Source of the DNA: Sciscionella marina DSM 45152
GTDB taxonomy: Bacteria; Actinomycetota; Actinomycetes; Mycobacteriales; Pseudonocardiaceae
Assembly: GCF_000379465.1 (NCBI RefSeq)
Contig: NZ_KB905465.1
Location: forward strand, 124,001 to 188,000
Direction of reading: 5' to 3'
DNA length: 64,000 bases
The notes under the pieces were generated by a model. The model was not told the origin of the DNA. It did no database searches and saw only the letters and a list, made by a program, of their open reading frames with translations. Shown in pieces: positions 27,100 through 34,309 of this stretch. The translations under genes and the position numbers were made by a program. Within the stretch, counting starts at the first letter, position 1, and each line of letters starts with the position of its first letter.

Positions 27100-27369
27100 T
27101 CACCGCCCCAGACTGCGGAGCTCGGGGCTGAGCAGGTCGAGCAATCTGCTACAGGGCCAGGCGCTGCGCCGCCGTTCGGTCTGGTCGACGGTCTCATGCA
27201 GTTGGGCCTGGTAATCGTCAGGGCCAGACCAGCGCGGACACCGTTCGTACAGCGGGCACGGGCTTGGCCTGCGTTTTCCGCGCGCACTACAGATCGGTGT
27301 CTTCCCCGTACGAAAGGCACGCAATGCGCGCCAGAGCAACAAAACCTCGTCATCGCTCACCCGAGCCAT
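27100..27369 (-). CDS. Small hypothetical Cys-containing protein
   Basis: This is an 89-residue protein with ATG 27369 and GAGGTG 6 nt upstream. The middle holds three cysteines (PICSARG, SPCPLYERCPRW) that could bind metal. Basic residues are abundant. I recognise no family. It is convergent with the MFS gene and downstream of the PAP2 gene on the same strand, so it may be the last gene of the R3 unit, although 123 bp separate them. Confidence 0.5.
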   Translation of the reverse strand: MARVSDDEVLLLWRALRAFRTGKTPICSARGKRRPSPCPLYERCPRWSGPDDYQAQLHETVDQTERRRSAWPCSRLLDLLSPELRSLGR

Positions 27370-27492
27370 GCCGACACCTCGCTTTCTCCCAACAGTGATC
27401 GGCCGGTTGGCAACGGCATGGCCGGCGATCTGTCCCCCACCGCCGCGTCTGCCGCCATGCCAGGACGCTCATCGTCTCGGAAACGTCGTGGG

Positions 27493-28122
27493 TCACAGGA
27501 ATTGCTCAGGCATCACCGACCCATGGGACTGCGGTGGGGAATCGGTATTCTCGGGCGCGGTTTTCGGCCACAGCACCACCGCCGCGCCGGTACTGATCGC
27601 CCACCCGGCGATGACGTCGGTCGGCCAGTGAACACCGAGCACCAGTCGGCTCAACCCGACTGCCGCACCGACCACCACGACGATGGCGGCACTGCTCCGA
27701 GTTCGGTCGGGACACAGCGAGGAGGCCACGAGTACGGCCCCGGTCCCGGCCAGTGTGGTGTGCCGGGAAGGGAAGCTCGGACCCGAATACCGTGCGCGAC
27801 GCAGGTGCTCGGGCGGGCGCGCCCGATCGACCGACCGCGCCAGCACATACCGGGACAGCGAGATCAGCAGCAGTGCCACCACGGGCCTGCAGACCGCTGC
27901 CGGGTGCCGCGCCCGAATCCCGGCCGCGACACTCGTTGCCGCTACCGCGCTCCACACCAGAGAAGTCTCCCCCAAGCAAGTGACCGCGTTCGCCAGCCGA
28001 ACCTCGCGTTCGCCCGTGGCCAGCGCGATCTGCTCGAGGATCCGGTACTCGATCTCGCGATGCCGCGCCGGTCCGCGGTACCCGGACCGGCGGATCGATG
28101 ACTTCAGCGAAAATGAGGCCAT
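27493..28122 (-). CDS. PAP2-family membrane phosphatase
   Basis: This is a 209-residue protein with the three acid-phosphatase motifs of the PAP2 superfamily: a K-less version of motif 1 (RSVDRARPPEHL), motif 2 PSFPSRHTT (Gly replaced by Arg in PSGH) and motif 3 SRLVLGVHWPTDV. Several hydrophobic helices place it in the membrane, where relatives dephosphorylate lipid pyrophosphates or phosphatidate. The altered motifs 1 and 2 leave activity uncertain. ATG 28122 overlaps the upstream Nudix gene by 19 bp. It is third in the R3 unit. Confidence 0.8.
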   Translation of the reverse strand: MASFSLKSSIRRSGYRGPARHREIEYRILEQIALATGEREVRLANAVTCLGETSLVWSAVAATSVAAGIRARHPAAVCRPVVALLLISLSRYVLARSVDRARPPEHLRRARYSGPSFPSRHTTLAGTGAVLVASSLCPDRTRSSAAIVVVVGAAVGLSRLVLGVHWPTDVIAGWAISTGAAVVLWPKTAPENTDSPPQSHGSVMPEQFL

Positions 28123-28640
28123 TGCGCCCGGTCCCGGCTGTGCTCGACTCGCAGGCGAATCGGTGCTGTGAGGTCGATCTCGTCGAGATCGGCCTCGGCG
28201 ACCCACTGAATCCCGCTCGATTCGACGCTGACCCGCATTTGCCCGCCCACCGGATGAGCCAGAAAACACACGGCGAATTCTTGTCGCACATGCCCGTCCG
28301 GATAGGCCATGACGTAGGCGGGATCCGAATAGATTCCGACCAACCCGGCCAGCGCGATGTTGATCCCGGTCTCTTCCTTCACCTCACGGACAGCGGCGTG
28401 CCCGACGGTCTCGCCGACCTGTTGCGCTCCTTCGGGCAGATTCAACGCGCCGGTATCGGCGCGCCGGATCATCAACAACGCACCGGCCTCGTCGAACACG
28501 CAGGCGCACGCGGTCACGGCGATGATGTTGGCCGCCGGAGCGTTCTCGCTGTGGAAATACTCCAGCCGTGCCGGCTCCGCCGAAACCGGGTCGTCATCGT
28601 CCGGGGGCAGCCACTCTCGTTGCCTGGCAGTTCCGGCCAA
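28104..28640 (-). CDS. Nudix hydrolase in the R3 unit
   Basis: This is a 178-residue protein. The Nudix box GAQQVGETVGHAAV then REVKEETGI (about residues 72-95) is complete, with both catalytic glutamates. An N-terminal extension of about 35 residues (PPDDDDPVSAEPARLEYF) precedes it. The start is a TTG at 28640, 4 bp after the stop of the upstream gene, which suggests coupled translation. It is paired with a PAP2 phosphatase downstream, so the two may act on the same phosphorylated metabolites. Confidence 0.85.
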   Translation of the reverse strand: MAGTARQREWLPPDDDDPVSAEPARLEYFHSENAPAANIIAVTACACVFDEAGALLMIRRADTGALNLPEGAQQVGETVGHAAVREVKEETGINIALAGLVGIYSDPAYVMAYPDGHVRQEFAVCFLAHPVGGQMRVSVESSGIQWVAEADLDEIDLTAPIRLRVEHSRDRAQWPHFR

Positions 28641-28644
28641 GGGT

Positions 28645-29058
28645 TCATCCCGCCTTTCGTGCTGTATGGCTCAGCGCCGCCAGTGCCAGCGCGGCCGTCT
28701 GGCTGTTCGGATACGTCTTCGTCGAACGCAGGGGTCGCGGCGGGACGATCCGCCATCGCCGTCTGCCCGCGGGATCGGTCTCCCGGCGTATCCTTCCCAC
28801 GTAGGCGCCGTCGCAACACACCACCTGGATCACCGCCGAACCGGGAACCAGATCGGCGCGGCACGGACCGGCCTGTTCCGCCAGACGGGCAATGGCCTGC
28901 TCCTCCAGAGCCATCAGCCTCGCGTGGTAGACCGTCTGGGCGGCCCGATCGGAAACGAGGTCGAACGAACCGCCTGTCAGCGCGTTCGATGAGACCGGCG
29001 AGCTGGACACCGCCAGGGGATCGGCGCAGCCTGGCCCACCCCGCCACGGAAACACCAT
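28645..29058 (-). CDS. Hypothetical protein, first gene of the R3 unit
   Basis: This is a 137-residue soluble protein. GGAGGTAG lies 9 nt before ATG 29058 and is the segment that R3 can mask. The middle has a helical AQTVYHARLMALEEQAIARL segment and a beta-like IQVVCCDGAYVGRIRRE. The C-terminus is basic and Ala-rich. No family is recognised. Being first in a fluoride-controlled operon, it is a candidate new fluoride-response protein. Confidence 0.6.
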   Translation of the reverse strand: MVFPWRGGPGCADPLAVSSSPVSSNALTGGSFDLVSDRAAQTVYHARLMALEEQAIARLAEQAGPCRADLVPGSAVIQVVCCDGAYVGRIRRETDPAGRRRWRIVPPRPLRSTKTYPNSQTAALALAALSHTARKAG

Positions 29059-29095
29059 GTGCCGCTACCTCCGATCCGCGCGTTTCCGCGCTCGA

Positions 29096-29148
29096 GGTAG
29101 GGACCGTTGACGGCACGAACACCGTGATTGGCGGCGAGCCCCTCCGCC
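29096..29148 (-). promoter_or_regulatory. Fluoride riboswitch R3 (variant)
   Basis: Minus strand: GGCGGAGGGGCTCGCC (P1), P3 arms ACGG/CCGT, then TCAACGGTCCCTACCTC. The loop GGGGCT pairs with GGTCCC using G-U pairs. CTACCTC is exactly complementary to the SD region GAGGTAG of the gene starting at 29058. A TAAACT -10 box lies 10 bp upstream (29159-29164). It shares the CAACGG variant with R1 and R5. Confidence 0.78.
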
Positions 29149-29321
29149 GTGCTACCGAAGTTTAACGCACGGTCCCAGGATTTCCCAGCATTCGCGATCC
29201 GCGTCGCGCGCGGCGGCGATGGCGGAAGTCCGCCGCAGAACACCGCCGCAAGGTGGCCGCGGTCGCCCGGCACGCATCGCCAGATGACCCGATCGATCGG
29301 TTTCCCGGCTCGGATCCGCGG

Positions 29322-29350
29322 TTGACGGAACTTCGCGATTGACGCAGGAT
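29322..29350 (+). promoter_or_regulatory. Promoter of the R4 unit
   Basis: TTGACG (29322-29327) and CAGGAT (29345-29350) have a 17-bp spacer, and the aptamer starts 9 bp later. Confidence 0.55.
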
Positions 29351-29359
29351 CAGAGACGA

Positions 29360-29409
29360 CGCGATGAAGCCCGCGGATGCGCCCACCGAGGACGATGATG
29401 GCTCCTACC
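29360..29409 (+). promoter_or_regulatory. Fluoride riboswitch R4 (divergent copy)
   Basis: CGCGATGAAGCCCGCG forms P1 and GATGATGGCTCCTACC the 3' part, so the ends match the crcB motif. The loop GAAGCC pairs with GGCTCC except for one A-C mismatch, and P3 is not obvious. CTACC can pair with GGTGG just before the start of the ABC ATPase gene. This is the weakest of the twelve copies and may be degenerate. Confidence 0.55.
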
Positions 29410-29440
29410 GAGGCCCATCAACGCCTAGGTGGTGTCGCGA

Positions 29441-30190
29441 ATGGCGAGCGTAGATCTCCGGCACGCAACGGTCGATTTCCCTGTCTTCGACGCGAAGAGC
29501 AGGTCCTTGAAGAAGACGGTCCTCACCGGAGCCGGGAGCCGGATCGCGACCGCTGACCGGATTCCGGTCGTACGCGCACTGGACGATGTCTCACTGCGAC
29601 TCAATGTGGGTGATCACCTCGGGCTCGTCGGCCACAACGGTGCGGGAAAATCCACGCTGCTGCGCGTGATCGCCGGCATTTACGAACCGACGGCCGGACA
29701 TGCCACTACGAGAGGACGGGTGGCGCCGGTATTCGACATGGGCGTCGGTATGGACCCCGAGTTGAGCGGATACGAGAACATCTTCATCCGCGGCCTTTTC
29801 CTCGGAGTAAGCCGCCGCCGAATGCTGGGCCATGTCGACGATATCGCCGAGTTCACCGAGCTCGACGACTATCTGTCCATGCCACTGCGCACGTATTCCA
29901 CCGGCATGCGCGTCCGCCTCGCCTTGGGTGTCGTCACCTGCCTCGCTCCGGAGATACTCGTGTTCGACGAGGGAATCGGCGCCGTGGACGCGAGTTTCCT
30001 GAACAGGGCACGACAACGGTTGCGCAGCATGGTCGACCGCGCGGGAATCATGATTTTCGCGAGCCATTCCGAACAGATGCTCCTCGACCTGTGCGATCGG
30101 GCCCTCTGGCTGGACGGCGGGCGGATTCGGGCGGTGGGCACGGCACGAGAAATCCTGGACGGATACACGACACAATCGCGGACACCGTGA
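29441..30190 (+). CDS. Orphan ABC transporter ATPase, Wzt/TagH-like
   Basis: This is a 249-residue ATPase with Walker A GHNGAGKST (about 64-72), signature YSTGM (about 153) and Walker B ILVFDEG (about 175). The N-terminal VDFPVFDAKSRSLKK extension and the sequence type match the polysaccharide or teichoic-acid exporter ATPases (Wzt, RfbE, TagH). No permease gene is nearby, which is unusual. The start at ATG 29441 is chosen because GGTGG lies 7 nt upstream; GTG 29429 is possible. It is the only gene of the R4 unit. Confidence 0.8.
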   Translation: MASVDLRHATVDFPVFDAKSRSLKKTVLTGAGSRIATADRIPVVRALDDVSLRLNVGDHLGLVGHNGAGKSTLLRVIAGIYEPTAGHATTRGRVAPVFDMGVGMDPELSGYENIFIRGLFLGVSRRRMLGHVDDIAEFTELDDYLSMPLRTYSTGMRVRLALGVVTCLAPEILVFDEGIGAVDASFLNRARQRLRSMVDRAGIMIFASHSEQMLLDLCDRALWLDGGRIRAVGTAREILDGYTTQSRTP

Positions 30191-30216
30191 GATCCGCACC
30201 GCCGTGAGCTCGTTTT

Positions 30217-30276
30217 CCCTATAGCGGGCCTCGCTGGCGGCAGGAAAGAAATAGGGGCTCACTGCGCCAGCGAGGC
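30217..30276. other. Two crossing inverted repeats (possible pseudoknot or bidirectional terminator)
   Basis: CCCTAT (30217-30222) is complementary to ATAGGG (30251-30256). GCCTCGCTGGCG (30228-30239) is complementary over 12 bp to CGCCAGCGAGGC (30265-30276). The pairings interleave, which would make an H-type pseudoknot in RNA. The element lies between two convergent genes, so a terminator is the simple reading. Confidence 0.5.
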
Positions 30277-30287
30277 GGTCAGCGGAA

Positions 30288-30337
30288 AGCGCAACCATCA
30301 CGCTGACCGCCATCGAGTCTATCAGCGTGATTGCGCT
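30288..30337. terminator. Bidirectional stem-loop between convergent units
   Basis: AGCGCA plus ATCACGCTGA (with a 3-nt bulge ACC) pairs perfectly with TCAGCGTGAT plus TGCGCT at 30322-30337, giving a 16-bp stem with a 15-nt loop. It is placed between the R4 ABC ATPase (+) and the R5 unit (-) and likely ends both transcripts. The rest of the roughly 320-bp gap has no gene. Confidence 0.65.
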
Positions 30338-30512
30338 CAGAGAAGATTGTGCTGACGCCGAAAAGCAGCTTCTGACCGAGACGTGTTGCGCTCGGAACGC
30401 AGCACATCCCGGCATTGCACAGGCGACGAATACTAATTCTGTACCGGTGACCGACACGGTTCTCGACGGAGCACGGTCCCCGCTATGCCTGCGAACAGAG
30501 CATTTCCGGTTG

Positions 30513-31523
30513 TCAGTCGACGGCCTCCATCTCCAATTGTCGCCGGTCCTCCTCGCTCATGATGTGCGACAGGGCTTGTCGCGCAGCGGCGGGAAGAGAA
30601 CCGAACTCGCGTGCCACGGTGCGCAGATGCCTGCGTTTGGCTGCTCGCCGGGGTAGTCCTGGCGAGGGCTCCAGCTGTGCAGGTATCTGATCCCGGACCT
30701 CGTCGTCTCCGGCGGTATCGCCACTCGAGGTGAGAGATTCGGTCTCGGCCTCCGTGTCTTTCTCTTCGCTCATTCCTATCGGACCGGAGCGATCACCATG
30801 CAGAAACTGCCGCACCACGTGTTCGTGACTGGTCAACAGCACCTCGCGTGGACCGAACATGACAAGACGTTTCCGGAACAGCATTCCGAGGTTGTCCGGA
30901 ACAGTGCGCGCGATGTTGATGTTGTGGGTGACGACGAGAATGGTCGCGTCGATCTGGGTGTTGATATCGATCAGGAGCTGCGACAGGTAGGCCGTACGTA
31001 CCGGGTCGAGGCCGGAATCCGGTTCGTCGCACAGAATGATTTCCGGATCGAGCACGAGTGCCCTGGCCAGACTCGCCCGCTTGCGCATGCCACCGGAGAC
31101 CTCGCCGGGCAGCCTGTCCTCCGCCCCGGAAAGGCCGACCATGGCGAGGCGTTCCAGCACATTGTTCCTGATCTCGTGCTCACTTTTCCGGGTGTGTTCG
31201 CGCAGCGGGAAGGCGATGTTGTCGTACAGATTCATCGAGCCGAACAGGGCTCCATCCTGGAACATCACACCGAACAGGCGACGAGCTCGATAGAGTTCAT
31301 GCTCCGAGCAATGCACGAGGTCCGTGCCGGCGACGGTTATCCGGCCGCTCTCGGGTTTGAGGAGCCCGATCAAGGCTTTCAGCAGCACCGACTTGCCCGT
31401 ACCCGAAGGTCCGAGCAGCACGCTGACTTCCCCCGCGGGAAGGGTCATGGTGACGTCGCGCCAGATATCGGTCGGCCCGAACGACTTGCTGATGTGGTCG
31501 ATCTCGACAGCCCTGCCCGTCAT
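30513..31523 (-). CDS. MlaF/Mkl-like ABC ATPase with C-terminal extension
   Basis: This is a 336-residue protein. Walker A GPSGTGKS (about 38-45), the Q-loop in VMFQDGALF, signature VSGGMRKR and Walker B IILCDEPDSGLDP are intact. The sequence is the MlaF/Mkl(MceG) type that powers lipid import through Mce or Mla systems. A hydrophilic, Glu-rich tail of about 90 residues (after residue 245) is unusual. No mce or permease genes are adjacent, so it may serve a system elsewhere. It starts in an ATGA overlap with the unknown gene upstream. R5 unit. Confidence 0.82.
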   Translation of the reverse strand: MTGRAVEIDHISKSFGPTDIWRDVTMTLPAGEVSVLLGPSGTGKSVLLKALIGLLKPESGRITVAGTDLVHCSEHELYRARRLFGVMFQDGALFGSMNLYDNIAFPLREHTRKSEHEIRNNVLERLAMVGLSGAEDRLPGEVSGGMRKRASLARALVLDPEIILCDEPDSGLDPVRTAYLSQLLIDINTQIDATILVVTHNINIARTVPDNLGMLFRKRLVMFGPREVLLTSHEHVVRQFLHGDRSGPIGMSEEKDTEAETESLTSSGDTAGDDEVRDQIPAQLEPSPGLPRRAAKRRHLRTVAREFGSLPAAARQALSHIMSEEDRRQLEMEAVD

Positions 31524-32464
31524 CGTTGTTCACCTCCTGTCACGACGCCGGGCGCTGCGCCGCTCCGGCTGTACAGTTCCGCCGGGAGCGCCGAACTCAG
31601 CTCGGGGGACAACGCCCAGCGAAGCGAGGAACCGTCGTCGAAGTCGGCGAACAGTTCCGCTTCCGCTGTCCGGATGCTCCTGGCCGGGCCGACGGGGACG
31701 GCCACCATGCTCACCCCGTGCACCAGCGGCAGCCGCTCATCGTCGCGCCGAAGCACCAGCAGCTCCGAACTCGTGAGGATGGCACAGGTGTCGAGGCATT
31801 CGGTCTTTCCTCGGCGGCGTGCTCGTTGCCGCGGCCGTATGCACAGCGGTTCGCCCGGGGAGAGCCGGACCAGCGGAGAATGTTCGATGTGCCGCCATGG
31901 GGTCGACAGCGCCGCACCGGTCAGCCGCGGGTAGCGAGAAGGAACATGCCCGCCGAGGCGCACCCGGATATCGATGAGGAGATTGCCGATCAGCGGCCAC
32001 GAGGTCCGTGGATACCGGAACATCAACCGCCGGTCCGCGCCTGTCACGGTCAGCAGGCCACACGCCCCGTCGATCGTGTGCTCCACGGCGGTGATCTGCG
32101 GGTAGGCGAACGCGGCCGCGACTCGTTCGTATGGCAGATCGTCGACCCAGAGCGCCACACCGTTCTTTCCGATACCGAGCACCTGTGTCGGTGTCAGGAC
32201 CCAATCCCTGCCGACGCGGGCAAGGTCGGCCGGGGCCACCAGCAGCTGTTGCGGGTACCGCACATCGACCAGCTCACGCAGCGCGGCCACCGCATCCCCC
32301 GGCGCCGCCGACCAGGTGGACGGCAGATACGGCGGAACGCTCACCTGAAAGGCTCTGAGGAGCTTGACGGTCGAGGCGTCGAGCCCGATCTCCCACGGCA
32401 GTAACGCTATGGCTGAATCCCGGTTCGTGGCACGGTCACCCGTGACGACGCTGAAGAACCCCAT
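31520..32464 (-). CDS. Hypothetical protein, first gene of the R5 unit
   Basis: This is a 314-residue protein without membrane helices. GGGAGG lies 5 nt before ATG 32464. The middle part (VLGIGKNGVALWVDDLPYER and LLTVTGADRRLMFRYP) has the alternation expected of a PH-like or beta-barrel domain, and a basic stretch RPRQRARRRGK follows. The C-terminus contains a similar block. I recognise no family with confidence. Translational coupling to the MlaF-like ATPase suggests that the two work together at the membrane. Confidence 0.6.
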   Translation of the reverse strand: MGFFSVVTGDRATNRDSAIALLPWEIGLDASTVKLLRAFQVSVPPYLPSTWSAAPGDAVAALRELVDVRYPQQLLVAPADLARVGRDWVLTPTQVLGIGKNGVALWVDDLPYERVAAAFAYPQITAVEHTIDGACGLLTVTGADRRLMFRYPRTSWPLIGNLLIDIRVRLGGHVPSRYPRLTGAALSTPWRHIEHSPLVRLSPGEPLCIRPRQRARRRGKTECLDTCAILTSSELLVLRRDDERLPLVHGVSMVAVPVGPARSIRTAEAELFADFDDGSSLRWALSPELSSALPAELYSRSGAAPGVVTGGEQR

Positions 32465-32487
32465 ACCTACCTCCCGCTCGTGCTGGA

Positions 32488-32542
32488 AGTAGGGACCGTT
32501 GGCGAAGCAGTCGTCCGCATCAGTTCGGCGAGCCCCTCCGCC
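32488..32542 (-). promoter_or_regulatory. Fluoride riboswitch R5 (variant)
   Basis: Minus strand: GGCGGAGGGGCTCGCC (P1), P3 closing GCG/CGC, then CCAACGGTCCCTACTTCC. Loop GGGGCT pairs with GGTCCC. CCTACTTCC is complementary over 9 positions to GGAGGTAGG, the SD of the gene at 32464. A TGCTACCAT extended -10 lies at 32552-32560, 9 bp upstream of P1. Only about 22 nt separate the element from the start codon, which leaves no room for a promoter between them. Confidence 0.8.
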
Positions 32543-32676
32543 GATGTCGTCATGGTAGCAACGTGATCACCGGCGTGGCCAGCTCGAGGCGGTGAGGAAC
32601 CCACCGCCCGCGCCCGGTCCGGTCATGGTCGTGGTCTCGGTGGCCAACCGCGGGCGATGCGGTTAAGCTGATGGTG

Positions 32677-32725
32677 GGTGATGGGGCTCACCGACATGCC
32701 GCGTCCGAATCGCTGACGGTCCCTG
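32677..32725 (+). promoter_or_regulatory. Fluoride riboswitch R6
   Basis: GGTGATGGGGCTCACC (P1), a short P3 GCG/CGC, then CTGACGGTCCCTGC. The P1 change to GGTG/CACC keeps pairing, a compensatory change against the GGCG/CGCC copies. Loop GGGGCT pairs with GGTCCC. GTCCCT can pair with GAGGAC in the SD of the MutS-like gene with one mismatch. A TAAGCT box is at 32664-32669. It diverges from R5 across 134 bp. Confidence 0.82.
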
Positions 32726-32752
32726 CGGATGGAGACTGGACGGAGGACGGGC

Positions 32753-34309
32753 ATGTGCAGCGCACCCGGGGACACCTTCGCTTTCGCCGGTCTGCTCTTC
32801 GACCGGGTGGACGTGCGCGACCAGGCTCTGCGGTCCGCGCCTCCCGACTGCCTCACCGATCTGTGTCTCGATCAGGTGATCGAGACGATCATGCCCGGTG
32901 AGCAAGAGCCCGCGAAGGCGTTCTTCTACTGCCCCCAGCCGACCATCGAGGCGATCACCGCACGCCAGCAGCTCCTGCGGGACATCGAGCAGCCCTTTCT
33001 CTTCGACGCGTTCCAGACCTTCTGCACGGCGATCGGACGGGTGCGGAACCTTGTCGCTCAGGCCGGCCGCACCTACTATCGACGGGCCCGGGAGGCCCGG
33101 CTGCTCGACGCGGCGCAAACCTATTTCGCGACGGTACGCGAGCTGCACCGCCGGTTGTGCGCTGCCCAGCTGCACGCGACTCGACTGCGCACTCTGCGGC
33201 AGTGCCTGACCGGATATGTCGAATCGGCCTGGTTCAGGCGAGCTGAGCAGGCCGAAGCGCAAACTCGGGCGCAGCTGCGGGAGATCCGCTATTGCGTTCG
33301 GATCAAGGGGCAGCGAGTGCACGTCTTCGGCTACGAAGGCGAAGCCGACTTCAGCGCCACGGTCGCCGATCTCTTCACGAGACTGCATCCCGTCCGGCCG
33401 ACCGAATTCCCCGAGTCCCCCGATGAGACCTCGGCCATGGACCACGTGCAGGCCGCCATCCTCGATCGCGTCGCTCGCCTGTATCCAAGGGCCTTCTCCG
33501 CCCTCGACATGTTCTGTTCGGCGTATCCGGATCTCCTCGGCCCCGGGGTCGAGCGCCTCGATGCCGATCTGCGGTTCTGCCTTGCCTGCCTACGTTTCGT
33601 ACAAGACTTTCGTGCTGCCGGGTTCGCCTGGTGCTACCCGGAGGTCGTGCAGCGGCCCGAAACCGTGTACGCCAGCGGTTCCTTCGACCCTGCCCTGGCG
33701 CACCGGCTGCGCGCTACGGGAAATCCCATCGTCCGCAATGACTTCCACCTCTCCCCTGCCGAGCGGCTGATCGTGCTGACCGGTCCCAACCAGGGTGGTA
33801 AGACGACCTTCGCCACTTTGTTCGGCCAGTTGCACTATCTGGCGGGCCTGGGTCTTCCGGTTCCCGCCACCGCTGCCCGCCTCGCGCGATTCGACCGGAT
33901 ACACACGCATTTCGGGCGGCGCGAACATCTCGCCGATCTGCGAGGTGGTCTGGAAAGCGAGCTCCGGCATCTGCACCGGATCGCCGAGACGGCCACACCG
34001 GACAGCATCGTGATCTTGAACGAGGCTTTCAGCTCCACCAGCACCGCCGATGCCGTCTCTCTTGGGACACGCTTCATCCGGCTGCTCCTCGCGCGCCGAG
34101 TCCTCGGCGTCTACGTCACCTTCCTCGATGAGCTCGCCGCCGAGGACACCGGAATCGTCAGCATGATCGCCGAATTCGACACCGGGACTCCACCCGAACC
34201 CAGTTACCGCATCCGCCGCGGCCCACCGTGTGGCCGTCTGCACGCCAGCATGCTCGCCGCCCGCCACCGGCTCTCGTACCGGGATGTCATCGAACGGATC
34301 GCGCGATGA
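32753..34309 (+). CDS. MutS-like ATPase, type A (R6 unit)
   Basis: This is a 518-residue protein. The C-terminal MutS domain V ATPase is clear: Walker A GPNQGGKTT (about 344-352), a D/E box in SIVILNEAFSST (about 417-428) and a helix-rich lever region before it. There is no mismatch-recognition domain I, so it is not a repair MutS of the classical type. ATG 32753 has GGAGG upstream; ATG 32729 is possible. It overlaps the next gene by ATGA. A homologue sits at 52749-54329 and has the same partner gene, so A and B probably form a heterodimer. Confidence 0.85.
   Translation: MCSAPGDTFAFAGLLFDRVDVRDQALRSAPPDCLTDLCLDQVIETIMPGEQEPAKAFFYCPQPTIEAITARQQLLRDIEQPFLFDAFQTFCTAIGRVRNLVAQAGRTYYRRAREARLLDAAQTYFATVRELHRRLCAAQLHATRLRTLRQCLTGYVESAWFRRAEQAEAQTRAQLREIRYCVRIKGQRVHVFGYEGEADFSATVADLFTRLHPVRPTEFPESPDETSAMDHVQAAILDRVARLYPRAFSALDMFCSAYPDLLGPGVERLDADLRFCLACLRFVQDFRAAGFAWCYPEVVQRPETVYASGSFDPALAHRLRATGNPIVRNDFHLSPAERLIVLTGPNQGGKTTFATLFGQLHYLAGLGLPVPATAARLARFDRIHTHFGRREHLADLRGGLESELRHLHRIAETATPDSIVILNEAFSSTSTADAVSLGTRFIRLLLARRVLGVYVTFLDELAAEDTGIVSMIAEFDTGTPPEPSYRIRRGPPCGRLHASMLAARHRLSYRDVIERIAR

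Noticed and set aside
26989-27131. 47-codon ORF after the MFS gene
   Set aside because: No SD, no recognisable product, and convergent to a better candidate gene.
29215-29234. A thirteenth fluoride aptamer (GGCGATGGCGGAAGTCCGCC)
   Set aside because: The P1-like hairpin has no matching GATGG...CCTAC 3' part, and no gene starts at a fitting distance.
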